Origin: Neonectria sp. B-13
Lineage: Eukaryota > Ascomycota > Sordariomycetes > Hypocreales > Nectriaceae
Assembly: GCA_002682825.1 (NCBI GenBank)
Contig: NOKP01000011.1
Location: 868,420-932,419 of the forward strand
Direction of reading: 5' to 3'
Length of the DNA stretch: 64,000 nt
Below, in pieces: positions 12,500 to 23,890 of the stretch. The notes beneath the pieces are model-generated. The model saw nothing but the letters and a program-made list of their open reading frames with translations. It searched no databases and was not told the origin of the DNA. How positions within the stretch are numbered: position 1 is the first letter of the stretch; the number at the start of each line of letters is the position of its first letter. The translations under genes were made by a program, and so were the position numbers.

Positions 12500-14050
12500 A
12501 TGACTTTACGAACACCGATACATCGGCCCTCAGTCAAGTCATTCCGGGTTTGGCCTCCGAACCTATAATACGGCCACCGGGATGGGACAGAGAATGGCCC
12601 TTTTTCATTTGTATGTGTTTCACTCGACTACGACGAGGCGCTTATCTCACGGATTGTGCGTCTTGTTCATACACCGATAATGGCGTTTCGGGGACGGTGA
12701 CCATGGGATAGGGGGTTTGGACAGCCCGCATGGTCAGGAGTTGATGACTTTCGTTTCGTTTGATCAACCTGTTTTGCGGAATTCTTTGACAACATGATGT
12801 TGCGCCAGTTTTGGCAGCAGTATCGCCTGCACATTCGAATCGTACATAGCCGAAGAGACACCCCGGGGCCTTGAGCCCTAGGTCTTAACCTCTATTCTCC
12901 CGATGTACTTTCTTATTTGTCTTGTGTGGAGTGTTGGGAGAGACTGTATGAGTCTAATACTCTTCGAAACCCATGGAGGATCTCTACATTTTTTCAACGC
13001 GGGGAAAGAAAAGTTTGAAGATGATACAAGGAGGTTATTCTGCTTTGTTTGCTTTTATTTATTGTTTTGTTTTTTTGGATGTAACAGTGCGTCCTCTACT
13101 CGTGCTTGAGATATCTTCTTGCAGCGATGGGTATGAGGGCTTTCCGGTGCGTGGCGATGAGAGGAGCCAGCATGGCCAGCACCATCAGTCCAGTATTTGC
13201 AGCATGCATAATAGAGACTTGCATTGATTATCCAAACTACGAGTACGAAGTCATTGAGTGACCCCACGGTAGTGGGAACTGCAAATGCGACAGTGATGTG
13301 ATAATGTGATGATGTCAACTTGTCAAGTCAGGTGCTCTTGAACTTTGAAGCAGGCCAGGATAAAACGCACGGCAAGCATCTCCGGCGTGGCATTTACTTG
13401 CGCATACTGCCATGCAGTGCATTGGAGTCGAATGCAAATTCCAGGTGGGCCTGATAAGGTGCGGTGCTATTACGGACAATACCAAGCACGAATCCACGCG
13501 CAACATCCCACGCAAGGTCTCACCACTCGGGGTGCCTACGCCTAGGGCGTATACGTATCTGCTCCATGTGTGCGGATACGACACATTACAAGCTGGGACG
13601 AACACGCTACGCCTCACGCGTTTCAACGTGGGACGAAACGGACAAGGCTGGCTGCCGAGGCACATGGCGACATGCTATTCTGCGGGTGAAGTGGGCGGGT
13701 GTGGTGAGAGCGCTGCGTCGTCGCTGCGAGGACCGGAGGCTCGGGTAACGACTCAACGAGTATCGGACAATGGGAGAGGGCTTTTAAACTCACCGCCGCT
13801 TCTTGCCTCCCTCCTACCTCTTCGAGGATTCCGGACGTAAACAAGCCCGGGTGGCCTTGGGAGCACCGGCCCGGGCGGACGGTGCCGAGGCGGAGGCCGT
13901 GACGGGCTGCAGGCTGCGAGTGATGGTTACCGGCATGCTGCAAAGTGATTGTCACCGGGTCTCGTCCTGCGTTGTATTTCCGCCGGTGAAGTTAGTCGAA
14001 CTAGTTCGGAGGCAGACTTACAGATCAGCTTGCGAGGTGTGGTGGCCTCC
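12500..14050. other. Kinase 3' flank, no gene seen
   Basis: The first several hundred bases are probably 3' UTR of the kinase, T-rich around 13040-13080. I see no coding sequence I can support on either strand. Confidence 0.45.
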
Positions 14051-14059
14051 GTTGGTTGT

Positions 14060-14180
14060 TGGAACTGGTTTGGAAACTAAGACATGTTTCCAAGATAGGT
14101 CGGCAGATTCCCTTCGTTGTTGAAGTCGATAAGGAGGACCCAAGACAGTTCTCGGAAATGATAGGCAGATCTGCTTTGTT
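14060..14180. repeat. Degenerate copies of the dispersed ~60-bp repeat
   Basis: Two diverged units share the pattern 'aagac..gttctcggaaatgataggcagatc' with the better-preserved array at 15.9-16.1 kb. They sit on the left edge of the repeat-and-relic block. Confidence 0.45.
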
Positions 14181-14472
14181 CTCCTCTAGGCCAAAGAGAG
14201 TTGCTTGGAGGATTACGACACTCGAAGAGAAAGAGACTCCCTTCTTCTTGAGTTCACCCTCTGCCCTCTTCCCCTTCCTCTTCTTTTCACCATGAACAAC
14301 AGCCCCTTCACTAACAACACAAGACAGAGCACGCCGGATCCTCAATATCGCGCGGTACCATTTTCCGAAATGGCATCTTGGACGTGACGGAAAGGAAATA
14401 AAGGACCATGAAGAGATTCAGGACGTGGATACCCATTTCCTAAAACCGCGAGGGAGTTGTCCGCCCTGTCGG

Positions 14473-15320
14473 ACGAAGTTGTGGCTGGAGTTGTGAGGAC
14501 GGCGGCCGATCTTCTGGACAAGGCTGAAGGAAGAGCATGTGATCCTCCCAGACACCAAGGCGTTCCCTTTGAAGCGGCACGGCAGCATCGAGGAAGGATG
14601 CAACGCTCAGTGGAGCTCCGATCCCCTGCCAGTCAACCCCGAGTATCCATACCGACTGTCTGCGCCGAAACCAAATCGCTATTTTGGCTACCGTCCTGGC
14701 TACGAGTTCAACTGGACAGTCCAAGAGGCGGAGGTTATCCATCACCAGTCGACGATGGGAAATGTCTTCCCGTTCCTGGCACTCGAGCTCATATTCGAAG
14801 CTGCTGAAGGCGTGTTGTATGCTGCCGAGAACGAAGGCGTAAGCAATGGTGTCCGTATAGTCGCATCTCTGTGCTGGATACTCAACGAGGCCTTCCCCGT
14901 CATAGACCTTGCGGATACGGATGCCGTCGCATTTTTCAGGTCTGCCTCGTATGGTATTCTGACAGAAAGGACGTCGTGTTCGTGACTAAGGCCACTTCGT
15001 TCATAGAGGGCTCCGACATCCAGTCAGGTACGAGACATACTCGATTTGGGAAAGGTACGCGCCTGAAGCAGATTGGGGACGCCTTGGATATCTTCCTTGA
15101 GGAAAACAGGAAGGGCCTTTCAGAGGCGGCGAAGTCTCGCCCACTGCCTTCAGAGGGTTCCGCGACCAGTGGGGAGAAATGCAAATCCTCCTCGCGCAGA
15201 AACAGCAGCAGATCCAACGATGCACAGGCTTTACCGGGGTGGATGAGAAGACCTCACAAGACGTTCGTACCGGTCAACTTACCACCGTCATCAATAGCAG
15301 AGCTTCGTCGACACTGACGA
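14473..15320 (+). pseudogene. DUF7924-type gene relic (stop and frameshift)
   Basis: The first frame reads ...FWTRLKEEHVILPDTKAFP, then LSAPKPNRYFGYRPG and NVFPFLALELIFEAAEG, the characteristic order of the fungal DUF7924 domain (APKPD..YGY, then FPF..lE). An in-frame TGA lies at 14494-14496. Near 14935 the homologous frame shifts by one base, continuing as VCLVWYSDRKDVVFV and then GTRLKQIGDALDIFLEENRK, which match the C-terminal part of the family as I recall it. A Ser-rich tail follows. No start codon or splice pattern restores one frame, so I call it a pseudogene. The family assignment is from memory of the domain pattern. Confidence 0.6.
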
Positions 15321-15608
15321 GACATCCCAGATGCTGGCGAGCACGGTCACCCATCAAGCTCCCATCGTCACGAAAACCATGGCCCAGCAAGGTCGTCCTA
15401 CGTGCCGACATCTCCACGATTGTCTGGGGAGCGTCGCGGAGCCTGGAGCCTAGATCCAGGGCGCTCCAGTGTGCCCGGATATCTTTTACAGCACTGAATC
15501 GGAGCCGCCATAGGAATTCGGCGATTCTCACTAGAGAGCCGTGTCGTAGCCATGTGCAGAACACCACATTCTACAAGCCCCATCCCTGTGTCTCATACCC
15601 AACTCCAA

Positions 15609-15664
15609 TGTCCTGGGTCCTCTGTCCTGGCTCCGGTATCCTGGCTCCTATGTCCTGAGTCCAG
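15609..15664 (+). repeat. 14-bp minisatellite, four copies
   Basis: Four consecutive 14-bp units of consensus TGTCCTGGCTCCTA occupy exactly 15609-15664. More diverged copies trail off to about 15800. Confidence 0.75.
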
Positions 15665-15914
15665 CTCCCGCAGCATCCTGGCTGCCGTTTCCTTCTCACA
15701 TGTTCATACTCTGACTCTCGTATCGTGGCCTCCGTAATGTGGTTCCCGTGTCGTGGTTATCTTGGATCCCATATTCTAAGTCCCATGTGCTGGATCATGA
15801 GTCGTGAACCCCATTCGAGAGCTCCGGGCCGTGGATCCTGGCTTGTAGATCCCATGTTGCATCTACCATATTGAAGGTATCGTGATGCAAGTCTTTACTT
15901 TTTCCCTTGGACGC

Positions 15915-16100
15915 TAGATAATCTAAGCGACGATTGGGAAGATCTGAGACATTTCTCGGAGATCGTAGGCAGATCTGTTGATCGTGGGGGCTGATGGGAA
16001 TACCCGAAACAGGATTCGGAGATCGTAGGCAGATCATGTCGATCGTAGGGGCCGACAGGAATATCCGAGACAGTGTTGAAGATCGTAGGCAAGTTGTTCC
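15915..16100. repeat. 60-bp tandem repeat array
   Basis: GATCGTAGGCAGATC recurs at 15961 and 16021 and, diverged, at 16081, exactly 60 bases apart. The intervening bases also match (GATCGTGGGGG, GGAATACCCGA). The period is a multiple of three, so minus-strand frames show a 20-residue periodicity (DLPTISE...). Related single copies occur at about 14.1 kb and 16.2-17.2 kb. Confidence 0.8.
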
Positions 16101-16179
16101 AAGATGTTCTGACCTACCTGGTTGATGGCACCCGACGTAGGCATCCAAGACATCCATCCACAAGAATGCAAAGCAACAT

Positions 16180-17215
16180 CTGCCGTCGTTGACCGAGGTG
16201 GAAATCTAGGACTGTTTTCAGCCAGCAATACTCGCGAGTTGCTCTAGGACTTGAGACATGTTGACTTTGCAAGTTCGGTGTGGAAAACAAGATGGTTTCG
16301 AGGGACTGAACGAGGCTGAGCTGTGCTTGGCTGCTCATCTCGGTGGGAAGATCCAAGGCAATTTTCGAGTAAAGGGCAGATCCGAGTTGCTGAATGATGC
16401 TTAGGAAGCTGGGTGCATTGGATATTGGACCCGGTGTGGGAAACAAAGGCAATTGCGGGCGCTCAGATCCTAGAAGTCCTAGACGAGGCTTCAAGTTGGA
16501 TTGGCTGTTGCAAGCCGGCGCGGGAATTCAAGACATATTTCTTTTGGCGCTTGGAAGTGTTGGTCATTGAAGCCGTCGGTGAAGTGCTTTGGGATGCACC
16601 GAGCTTGGCTGTTGCAAACCGGCGCGAAAATCCGAGACTTTTTTTGTTGCAAGTCGGGGTGGAAATCCAAGACAATCTTCGAAGATGGAGACCAAACGAG
16701 TGGCTCTGGGAAGGAAGATTGGTGGAAAATGCCAAGGGACGCGAGAGGCGCAATATCAGAGCCGACATATTCGCAGATTATGCTGGAATGGCGCTTCAGA
16801 GGTGATAGAATGACGTTTGAGCCCTCAAGGTAACGATCTCATTGGTGGTGGGTGAGTGAAACCGGCGTGGAAGTCCAGAGGCCCTCGCAGCTGAATTGCT
16901 CCAAGACGTGATGATGACGCGAGTTTGACGTGGATTTGATGTGGTTTGACATTTGCAAGTCTGGGAGGCCTCAAAGTGTGCTCATCTTACTGGCAGTTCT
17001 TGGACCGGTGTGGAAATGCAAGATACTTTTCGAGATCGCCCGTCTGTTGCTCGAAAATATGCCGGCAGATGTTGGACGTTGCAATGTGCGTCCAGTCTGG
17101 AAGACATGTGCAGATGACGCGTCATAGTGGCATAAGATGAGCGTCAGAATGGGCTCAGGTTGCTGACTGCCATTGAGACCGGCGTGGAGACAGAGACAAT
17201 TTCCGAGTAGAATCG
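16180..17215. repeat. Scattered degenerate repeat units
   Basis: Segments of the form 'ttgcaa..ccggcgtggaaatccaagacaattttcgag' recur about every 60-150 bases (for example near 16190, 16280, 16520, 16610, 16650, 17000 and 17180). They resemble the 60-bp array to the left. The units differ too much to be one clean array, which suggests an old, decayed tandem or dispersed repeat. No gene is supported here. Confidence 0.5.
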
Positions 17216-17219
17216 CAAG

Positions 17220-18040
17220 CAAGGGAATGAGACGCGTTTGTGGTGCTGGCTGTCAGCTGGCGGCTGGAAGCCTGCAGCCATCATGTCGGCAAAGAGAAAC
17301 TGCACGGGAGAGCTAAGTTAGCGAGCAAATCGGGAGCTAGCTACCCGTAGCTGCCGTGTTGTTTGTTGCAATCCACGAGGAAGCAAGTGGCTGACGTAGA
17401 CTGTCGGACGGTTTGTGCGGGCGGTTTGTGCAATTGCCGAGCTGAGTTGGACGCTCAGACATCGATCCTGAGATGAAGGTCCGAATGTTTGCAGATGCCA
17501 AGGATAGATACCAAGGATGCATGCCCACTGATCTGGCCGGGAGTTGTCTCGAATTGCTTTGTTTGCCATAGTAAAGCCCGGTGACAAACAGTCCCGTGCG
17601 TGGGAGGATCCATGACGTAAGGTGGTTGGTCTGGTGTGCAGTTGAGGTGGAAGGCCTCGTATCCTCAGGCCGACATTCGCAGCCTGGGGCAAACACGGGT
17701 CGAAAACGGGAATTGAGATGACCTGCCTGACTCACACGCGTGGCTTGGACAACTGGCGGGCACCTTCGGACAGCAGGCATCTAAGATCCTGGAAAGTGAG
17801 GCTTTGAGAGTGCAAGCCGAAGAGCTCGGAGCGGAAGTTTGCGACAATCCCAGACAGCCGAAGCCCAGTCAAGTCATCAGACTTGGCGGAATACGGCTCA
17901 AGCAAACTGCACTTTCTTCCCCGTACGACCGGAGCTGCACTTTGGCAATGTTTGCACGGGACGGAGATGCACCGGCCATTGGGTTTCCCAAACGTAGCTT
18001 AGGGCATGTATCTCCGTGTCTGCGGGTTTCAGCGCGCTTT
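17220..18040. other. Gene-free segment
   Basis: No coding or RNA gene is supported. Short open frames overlap in several frames and resemble nothing known. Confidence 0.4.
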
Positions 18041-18043
18041 GCC

Positions 18044-18570
18044 AGGATGAGCTATCACTTGGGAAGTTGCACATTCTCGTCCGGGGTCCGAGGTTGCAAA
18101 CATTCTCAATGCCGGAGATAGGACATTAGATTGACCAAACGCAGACCCAGAGGCGGACGCCCTTCCGTCCCGTTTCATTTTCATCATCATTCTGCATTCT
18201 GAGACAGAAGGACTGTTTGCTTGGATGAGCTATCACTCGGGAAGTTGCACATTCCCGCCCGGAGCGCAAACTTGCCAAGTCCGGGCGGGGATAGGACATT
18301 AGATTCATCAAACGCAGACGCGGAGGCGGACGTCTTTCCGTCCCGTGTCGTGTTCATCAACTGAAACATGAGTGTAATAAGACATTTTGAGACAAATACA
18401 CTGCATGGCCCGGAGCTGCAAGCAATCCCAATAACGTGGCTTCGGGGATAGGACTTTGGGTTGGCCAATCTGGGACAAACGGGCTTTGCTAGGATGAGCT
18501 ATCACTTGGGAAGTTGCACAATCTCTCCCGGGGGCGGGGATAGGACTTTAGGTTGACTAATTGCGGAGAT
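18044..18570. repeat. Long direct repeat, three copies
   Basis: GGATGAGCTATCACTTGGGA starts at 18045, 18223 (one mismatch) and 18492. Each copy is followed by a GGGGATAGGACATTAG-type segment, and in the first two by a nearly identical CGCAGAC..GAGGCGGACG segment. Spacing is 178 and 269 bases, so units differ by internal indels. An additional GGGGATAGGACTTTGGG copy lies near 18440. Confidence 0.75.
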
Positions 18571-18867
18571 GGAGGTGCATTTGCCGCCAATGTCATCAAC
18601 CTGGGAATTGAACATGGAGACATCTTGAGACAGTTGGCGACTGGACTCCAGCGTATTGGTGTCCAAATGCTCTACGGGAGCATATGTTCAGAATGTCTTC
18701 CCATGCCAAGTGTCTCAACAACTACTAGTAACCAAAATATGAGCAAAGGAAAGAGTCTTGCTAGTAGAACGAACAAAATATAGCCCAAGTGCCAATGCAT
18801 AAAGCATAACGTATGATATTGAATTCCTAAAGTTTTTAGTTTAAGGTATTTATCTAGTCCTAAGCAT

Positions 18868-18963
18868 TTAGTCTTAGGTATTATTAGTCTTAGGTATTAT
18901 TAGTCTTAGGTATTATTAGTCTTAGGTATTATTAGTCTTAGGTATTATTAGTCTTAGGTATTA
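18868..18963 (+). repeat. 16-bp minisatellite, six perfect copies
   Basis: TTAGTCTTAGGTATTA is repeated six times without a mismatch, with partial copies on both sides (from about 18830 to 18975). It is AT-rich, unlike the surrounding sequence. Confidence 0.95.
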
Positions 18964-18979
18964 GTTTTAGGTATCTTCT

Positions 18980-20600
18980 CATCCGAGGGAATCATCGCGA
19001 TCGCGAAACTTGTCTCGTGGGATTGATTCAGGAGCTGAATGGCGCTACCAGACCAAACAGTCCGCCAGAATTGATGAATGTGCTGGCTTCACTGAAAACC
19101 AAATTCTTTAGAACCTTCTGATACATTCAGGTGAACCCTGGAACCCGGCAAGTTTGGTGCCGCGTTGTATGTACCACGATACCGCAATCACTCGGAATTA
19201 CGGCCTCTATCGTTGCAATTCGACGATATTGCGGACGTCAGGACGTGTCCCCTTTCAATTGACACCGCAATACCAATATCCACAACAAGTGGTACCATTC
19301 GTTGGCGCCATGCCACCGGGGTTATACTGGATTTAGTCCTCTCCGCTGTTTCGTTTGTGCAGCATGGCAAAATGAAGTTATTGGCGATGTCAGGGAGGCC
19401 TCGGACGCCATAAGGAGCCTAACACCCACGTGGCATTGTGGCGATCACACACATCAGGGCATCATTCTTCACAAGTTTCTATCGTTACCATTGTATGTCG
19501 AATACACCCAGTTTACCATCCCTGCCGAGCAAGAAGTTGCTTGGGATCAGCTTCTATTCGAGTGGTCGTGGTGTTGTTGTTCCATGCTAGCCAGGGGTTA
19601 TTTTCGTGTAGGGTGAGCTGGACAATTTGGCAGGGAGGACTGAGGGTAGGGGTGGTGCTTGAGTTCGACCACCCACGGATGGCCCAACGTTGAGCTGCCC
19701 TTGCGAAGGTGGCATCGAAACTCATTGCTCGGGAGCGGACACTGTACTCGAACATAATTTAGCCATCGTCTTTGTCTAGGTCGAAACAAGACTTACATTG
19801 TTGAAGTTGTTCTCGAAGGTCTCCGCTCTACGACACCACTGCTAGATCGGAGCGAGCCGAGGCGGGCAGGGGGCAGGGATCCAGGGTCTGCGGGAGAGAT
19901 TGTTGAATGGGTTGGGTGTTGCCGATATAAATCAAGAGGCCTTGACTTGTTCGCTTGACGAGACGGCCAAGTCATTTATATATGTGCTACGGTTGAGGAT
20001 AAGCTTTTCGAAAATTGGACACCAAGGTCAGAGAGGGAGACCCAGACGGGTTGCAAAAACAGGCTCAAGGTGTGAGATCAGTGTGAACAAAGATAAAAGT
20101 TGAGGCTTTAGAGCTAAGTAAGAAGAGAGTAAAAATGGTCAAGAGTAAAAGGCTAAGGGGGAGAGGTGATAGTTTAGGTGTGCATCATCTCTTCTTTCTA
20201 ATGGTGTTGAGGGAGCTCTGGAGTCGCGATCCCCGGCGAGCCTCACAAGACGAAGAACAAATACAATGAGTTAAGTGAGCGCGCAGTGTGAAATATCCGC
20301 GAGAGGAATAGCAATTACATCAAGTGGATTGGGTGTAAACTAGATAGTTGTTGTTGAGGTTCAACTCTATCTCGTTGACAACAAATCCCGCCAGCAAGGA
20401 TCGCTGAAATTGGGGACGGCGCCGCACACTTTACCGCTGCGCTGCGGCGAAAGAGCAATACCTCGAGGCCTTGAAGATCAATGTGAGCGCCTTGCAATCG
20501 ACGGCCAGCAAGGCGAGGCAGGACATTCCCTGCCGAATCCCTGCCTTTGCCAACAATGACAATGTTGGCCTCACCTCCAGGTAGTGCGCGGCCAGAACTG
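18980..20600. other. Gene-poor segment of uncertain content
   Basis: No intact gene is visible. Short stretches look protein-like but break within 30-50 codons, so this may be further relic DNA. I could not assign a family. Confidence 0.4.
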
Positions 20601-20628
20601 TCACGCGGACATCGAGTTTGAAGACAAG

Positions 20629-21292
20629 TGACTTGGATCGCGCCATCCTGAAGTCGAGGGCCCAGGTGATGGAGCAGCTGGCGGACGAGTATCCCGTTGA
20701 CGCTTGCCAACCATGAGATTAGCAGCCTGCCGGTTGACAACCACCTCGTCTTCCTCTGGCGGCTCAGAGTTCTTCACCAGGTCGCTGAGTCGGCGTCCCG
20801 TACGACGACAAGGGCGACCACATCCTGGTGGACGACGAGTACAACGTCACAGATCTCATCCCCTGGAAATTCCCGTCGACCGGTGCCGATGAACTAGCCT
20901 TCAGCTCACTGTGCACGATGTAGTCAGTCGGTAAATCCTACGACGGTGACAACTCGCTGGCCGAGGACGAGGTCCGCTTTGCTGTTGTTTTTGAGAAGCG
21001 TGGGCGCGGGGAAATCGGCGCACCAGGGTCGCTGGTGGCAGCGGCACAGTTTGTTCTCGGGGGCGAGATCCCAGGGGACGTGACTGAGTTCAAATCGCCT
21101 TTCCAAAGCTTGCGGAAGACTTTCATGGGCGAGGAGAGGGCGGCCATCTCATCGTACACGGAGTGGAAGGCGGGCGCTTTCGGCGGATTTGCACAGAGGA
21201 TGCTCAGATTCAGGCTTCGACACAAGGCAGGCGGACAGCAACCGATTGAAATAAAACGGCCCTATCGCACCGGAGACGTAACGCTTTATTGA
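20629..21292 (+). pseudogene. Broken fungal aminoglycoside-phosphotransferase-like gene
   Basis: The recognisable core reads YDDKGDHILVDDEYNV, then IPWKFPSTGADELAFSS, then SYDGDNSLAEDEVRFAVVFEKRG in separate but collinear pieces. This is the pattern of the C-terminal half of fungal APH-like proteins (DDKGDHILVDD..NITGIIDWE..., then YDGDN.L..eE..fa.iFe.RGR). TAG at 20921-20923 interrupts the frame just after a Met where relatives, as I recall them, carry Met-Trp. The IDWE-type motif reads IPWK, so a key Asp is lost. A frameshift separates EFF from DDKGD upstream. The N-terminal half and start are not recognisable. Confidence 0.6.
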
Positions 21293-22512
21293 ATACCAAT
21301 CTACATGAACCAGAAGCTTTTGCCCAGCCGTGAGAAATGCCAAGATGCCGTATGTGTACTCGTAGTCGATCGGACATCGTCGTCGTCAAGCTCAGAGTGT
21401 TTGTTGTTGAACCTGAGTGCACCAGCCAAAGAAAGTGGCTGGGAGGGCGTGGCTTGTGAAATGTGGCTTAGCCCTCCAATTTTTTGCTCTTTTGGGAGAA
21501 AAGTGGGTCCAATATTTTTGGGAAAATTGAAACCGGCGAGAAAATCGTTCATATTTAATGGGTCCCAAAATGGTGGCGTTCGCTAGTTTCATGCATGGCT
21601 TGATTTGGATGGATTCTATTGGTCGGACTCCGACCTTGCATATGCGATGCTGGCCAGTCACATCCCACGCATCAACTCTGGTGTGCACCCCAGGCCTCCG
21701 TTCCGTGAACCTGGGCGCTCTCTCATCGCGTCCACGAAGAACACCGGAGAAAAGCTCGGCTCAGATAAATCCTACATGCCAGAATTGTAGACAAAAAAGA
21801 ACGAAGTAAATCGGTTGGGAATTGACGGATTGACGGACGGGTCGCAGAGGCCAGGGAAGCATGGGGCGTTCACATGCATTGAGAGATTGACTGGGATGGT
21901 GTCGTGGCCGCCCGCACTTTCGTTGCCAGATTTTGCCAGACACCGTCGAAAAAATGAAACCGGAGCGAAAAAAGATGATATTAAGTGGGTCTTCGTCGAC
22001 CCAGACAGGGCCGATGATTGGCTGGCAGTGTGCTCGTCGAAACTTCTCGCCATTCACCAGAACTTCGACCTTGCATCACAGTTTCTCGACCGAGCATCTC
22101 GGCTGTGACATCTGGATTGTGAACATCTCGGCTGCAAACATCTCGATTGTAAACACCAAAGTCTATTAAATCTATGGCTGCTTGGGTATTGTAGAAGAGG
22201 CAGCGATGCTTCTCACGAGCAATGCTGCCTCTGGATTCTTTCCCTATTCTATTCCATTCCTTCCTGCTCCCTCCCATTCTCCTAAAGAGAGACGAAGAAA
22301 GAGAAAAAGGAGCGACAGAGAAGGAGAACAAAATTCAAGGGGCGGGGGAAGAGGAAACAAAATGATGTTATTTAGTCTACCATCTTCTCCAATAGTCCAT
22401 ATTCTACCACCCTCCCTCGACCTTGTCCCTCAAACTTCTCCCTCCATATCCCCAGCTAAACCGATCTAAGTATCCTACAATTATTCTCGCCGTCCAGTCC
22501 AACCATCTCATC
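21293..22512. other. Intergenic, including 3' flank of the thioesterase gene
   Basis: No gene is supported. Two similar A-rich tracts containing GAAACCGG lie at about 21521-21560 and 21943-21990. The last ~300 bases are probably 3' UTR of the minus-strand thioesterase gene. Confidence 0.4.
22095..22153 (+). repeat. 14-15-bp repeat, four copies
   Basis: Four units of CATCTCGGCTGTGAA type start at 22095, 22109, 22124 and 22139. Confidence 0.75.
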
Positions 22513-23890
22513 TTACAGCTTGGCTCCCTTCTCACCTCCGTCCTGCTTCAACCGAACAACGCCCTGTCACTTTCATTAGCATCGTACACTCGCAGCATCC
22601 ATCATGTCCCAAAGAAAGCGGATTGCCCTTACGAGCAAAGGCCGACCGAGATCAACCCTCACTCCGCTCACGGCAAATGTAGGTCAAACTTACCTCTTGA
22701 TAGCACGTCGCCAACAACACACCATCGCTCCCGAAGATCCTCTGCGTCACCACGCCTCGGCCGTCGCCCGCCCACGGACTCTCCATCTCGGTGAACATCC
22801 ACTGGTCGGCCCGCACCGCCCGCGGCTCGTGGAAGTAGATGCTGTGGTCCAGGCTCACCATCATCCCCAACCGCGGCCGGCCCTTCCAGTCTTCCAGGTC
22901 GGGTCCCATGCCCTCGAACTCGCTCAGGTGCGCCACCTGTTCCTGCGTGGCCGCCGGCAGCGACGCCACCTCCTCCGGCTCGAAAGGAAACCGCCACAGC
23001 CCGTGAATCCGCGACACCGTGCCGATGAAATAGCTGTCCGACATGTACGCCAGTGCGTTCAGGTGCGCCTGATGACCTCCCTGGTCCGAGATGTCGCCCC
23101 GTGCGCGGAGCCACTGTCGACACCGGCGCTCATACGGCTGGGCGTCGGGATCCCGCCCGCGCAGCACCTCGATCCGATGGCTCTGGAACGGCCCGGACCG
23201 CGCCCACTCGGGCTCGCCATCCCAGTCCTCCGGTGGCGCCACGGCATCCTCCGGCAAAGGCGCCGCATGCCGAACCTGCTTATGGTCGCTGCTGGCCTCG
23301 CGCATGAAGCTGATGGTGGTGGTGAAGATGCAGCGGCCCTTCTGGCGGGCCTGGACAGTGCGAGTGGCGAAGGAGCGGCCGTCGCGGACGCGCTCGACGT
23401 GGTAGAGAATGGGAATCTCATCGGAGCCGGCGAGCAGGAAGTAGCAGTGGCACGAGTGCGGGTAGAAATGGTCCGGAACTGTCTTTTGCGCCGCGGCGAG
23501 GGTCTGCGCGATGACGGCGCCGCCGTAGATGCCGCGCGCGCCAGGAGGATGCCACTGCTTGCGGGTGTTTGTGAATACATCCTAGGATTTAGGTAAGTGC
23601 ATGTTCAGAGATCAGGGTATAGGTGAACGCGTGTTTGATCGCCCATGTAAGATGATGTGAAATGAGCAGGTCAAGAGTCGAAGCGAGGCAAGACGACAAT
23701 GTTCACCTTGCCCCTATCTTCATCTCGACCGTCACCTCCACGTTTACATCCATCGTCACTCAACCAATTCGGTACTTACCGGACCCAGAACCTTGAGCTC
23801 CGTCACCTCGAGCACATTCTCAATCGGCGCCTTGGTGGCATCCGGCTCCGGCGCTCGCAGCAGAGTCGGCCGCTCTGGAATATGCACCAT
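22513..23890 (-). CDS. Acyl-CoA thioesterase II (TesB family), peroxisomal type
   Basis: Three exons (23780-23890, 22694-23581, 22513-22563) give 349 residues in one frame. Donors are GTAAGT at both introns; acceptors are CCTAG and GACAG. The N-terminus runs MVHIPERPTL to ENVLEVTELKVLGP, joining DVFTNTRKQWHPPGARG in exon 2. TesB hallmarks are GGAVIAQ, HVERVRDGRSFATR, SLDHSIYFH (Asp), MESPWAGDGRG (Ser) and CYQEG (Gln), which match the Asp/Ser-Thr/Gln active site of the double-hotdog thioesterases. The 17-codon last exon encodes GVVRLKQDGGEKGAKL; the final AKL fits a PTS1 peroxisomal signal. Expected role: hydrolysis of acyl-CoAs to free fatty acid and CoA during peroxisomal beta-oxidation. Reading through the second intron would give a false C-terminus lacking the signal. 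Confidence 0.9.

Noticed and set aside
22604..23596. 330-codon plus-strand frame over the thioesterase gene
   Set aside because: The minus strand carries a clear TesB domain with splice sites. The plus frame is its shadow despite having an ATG.
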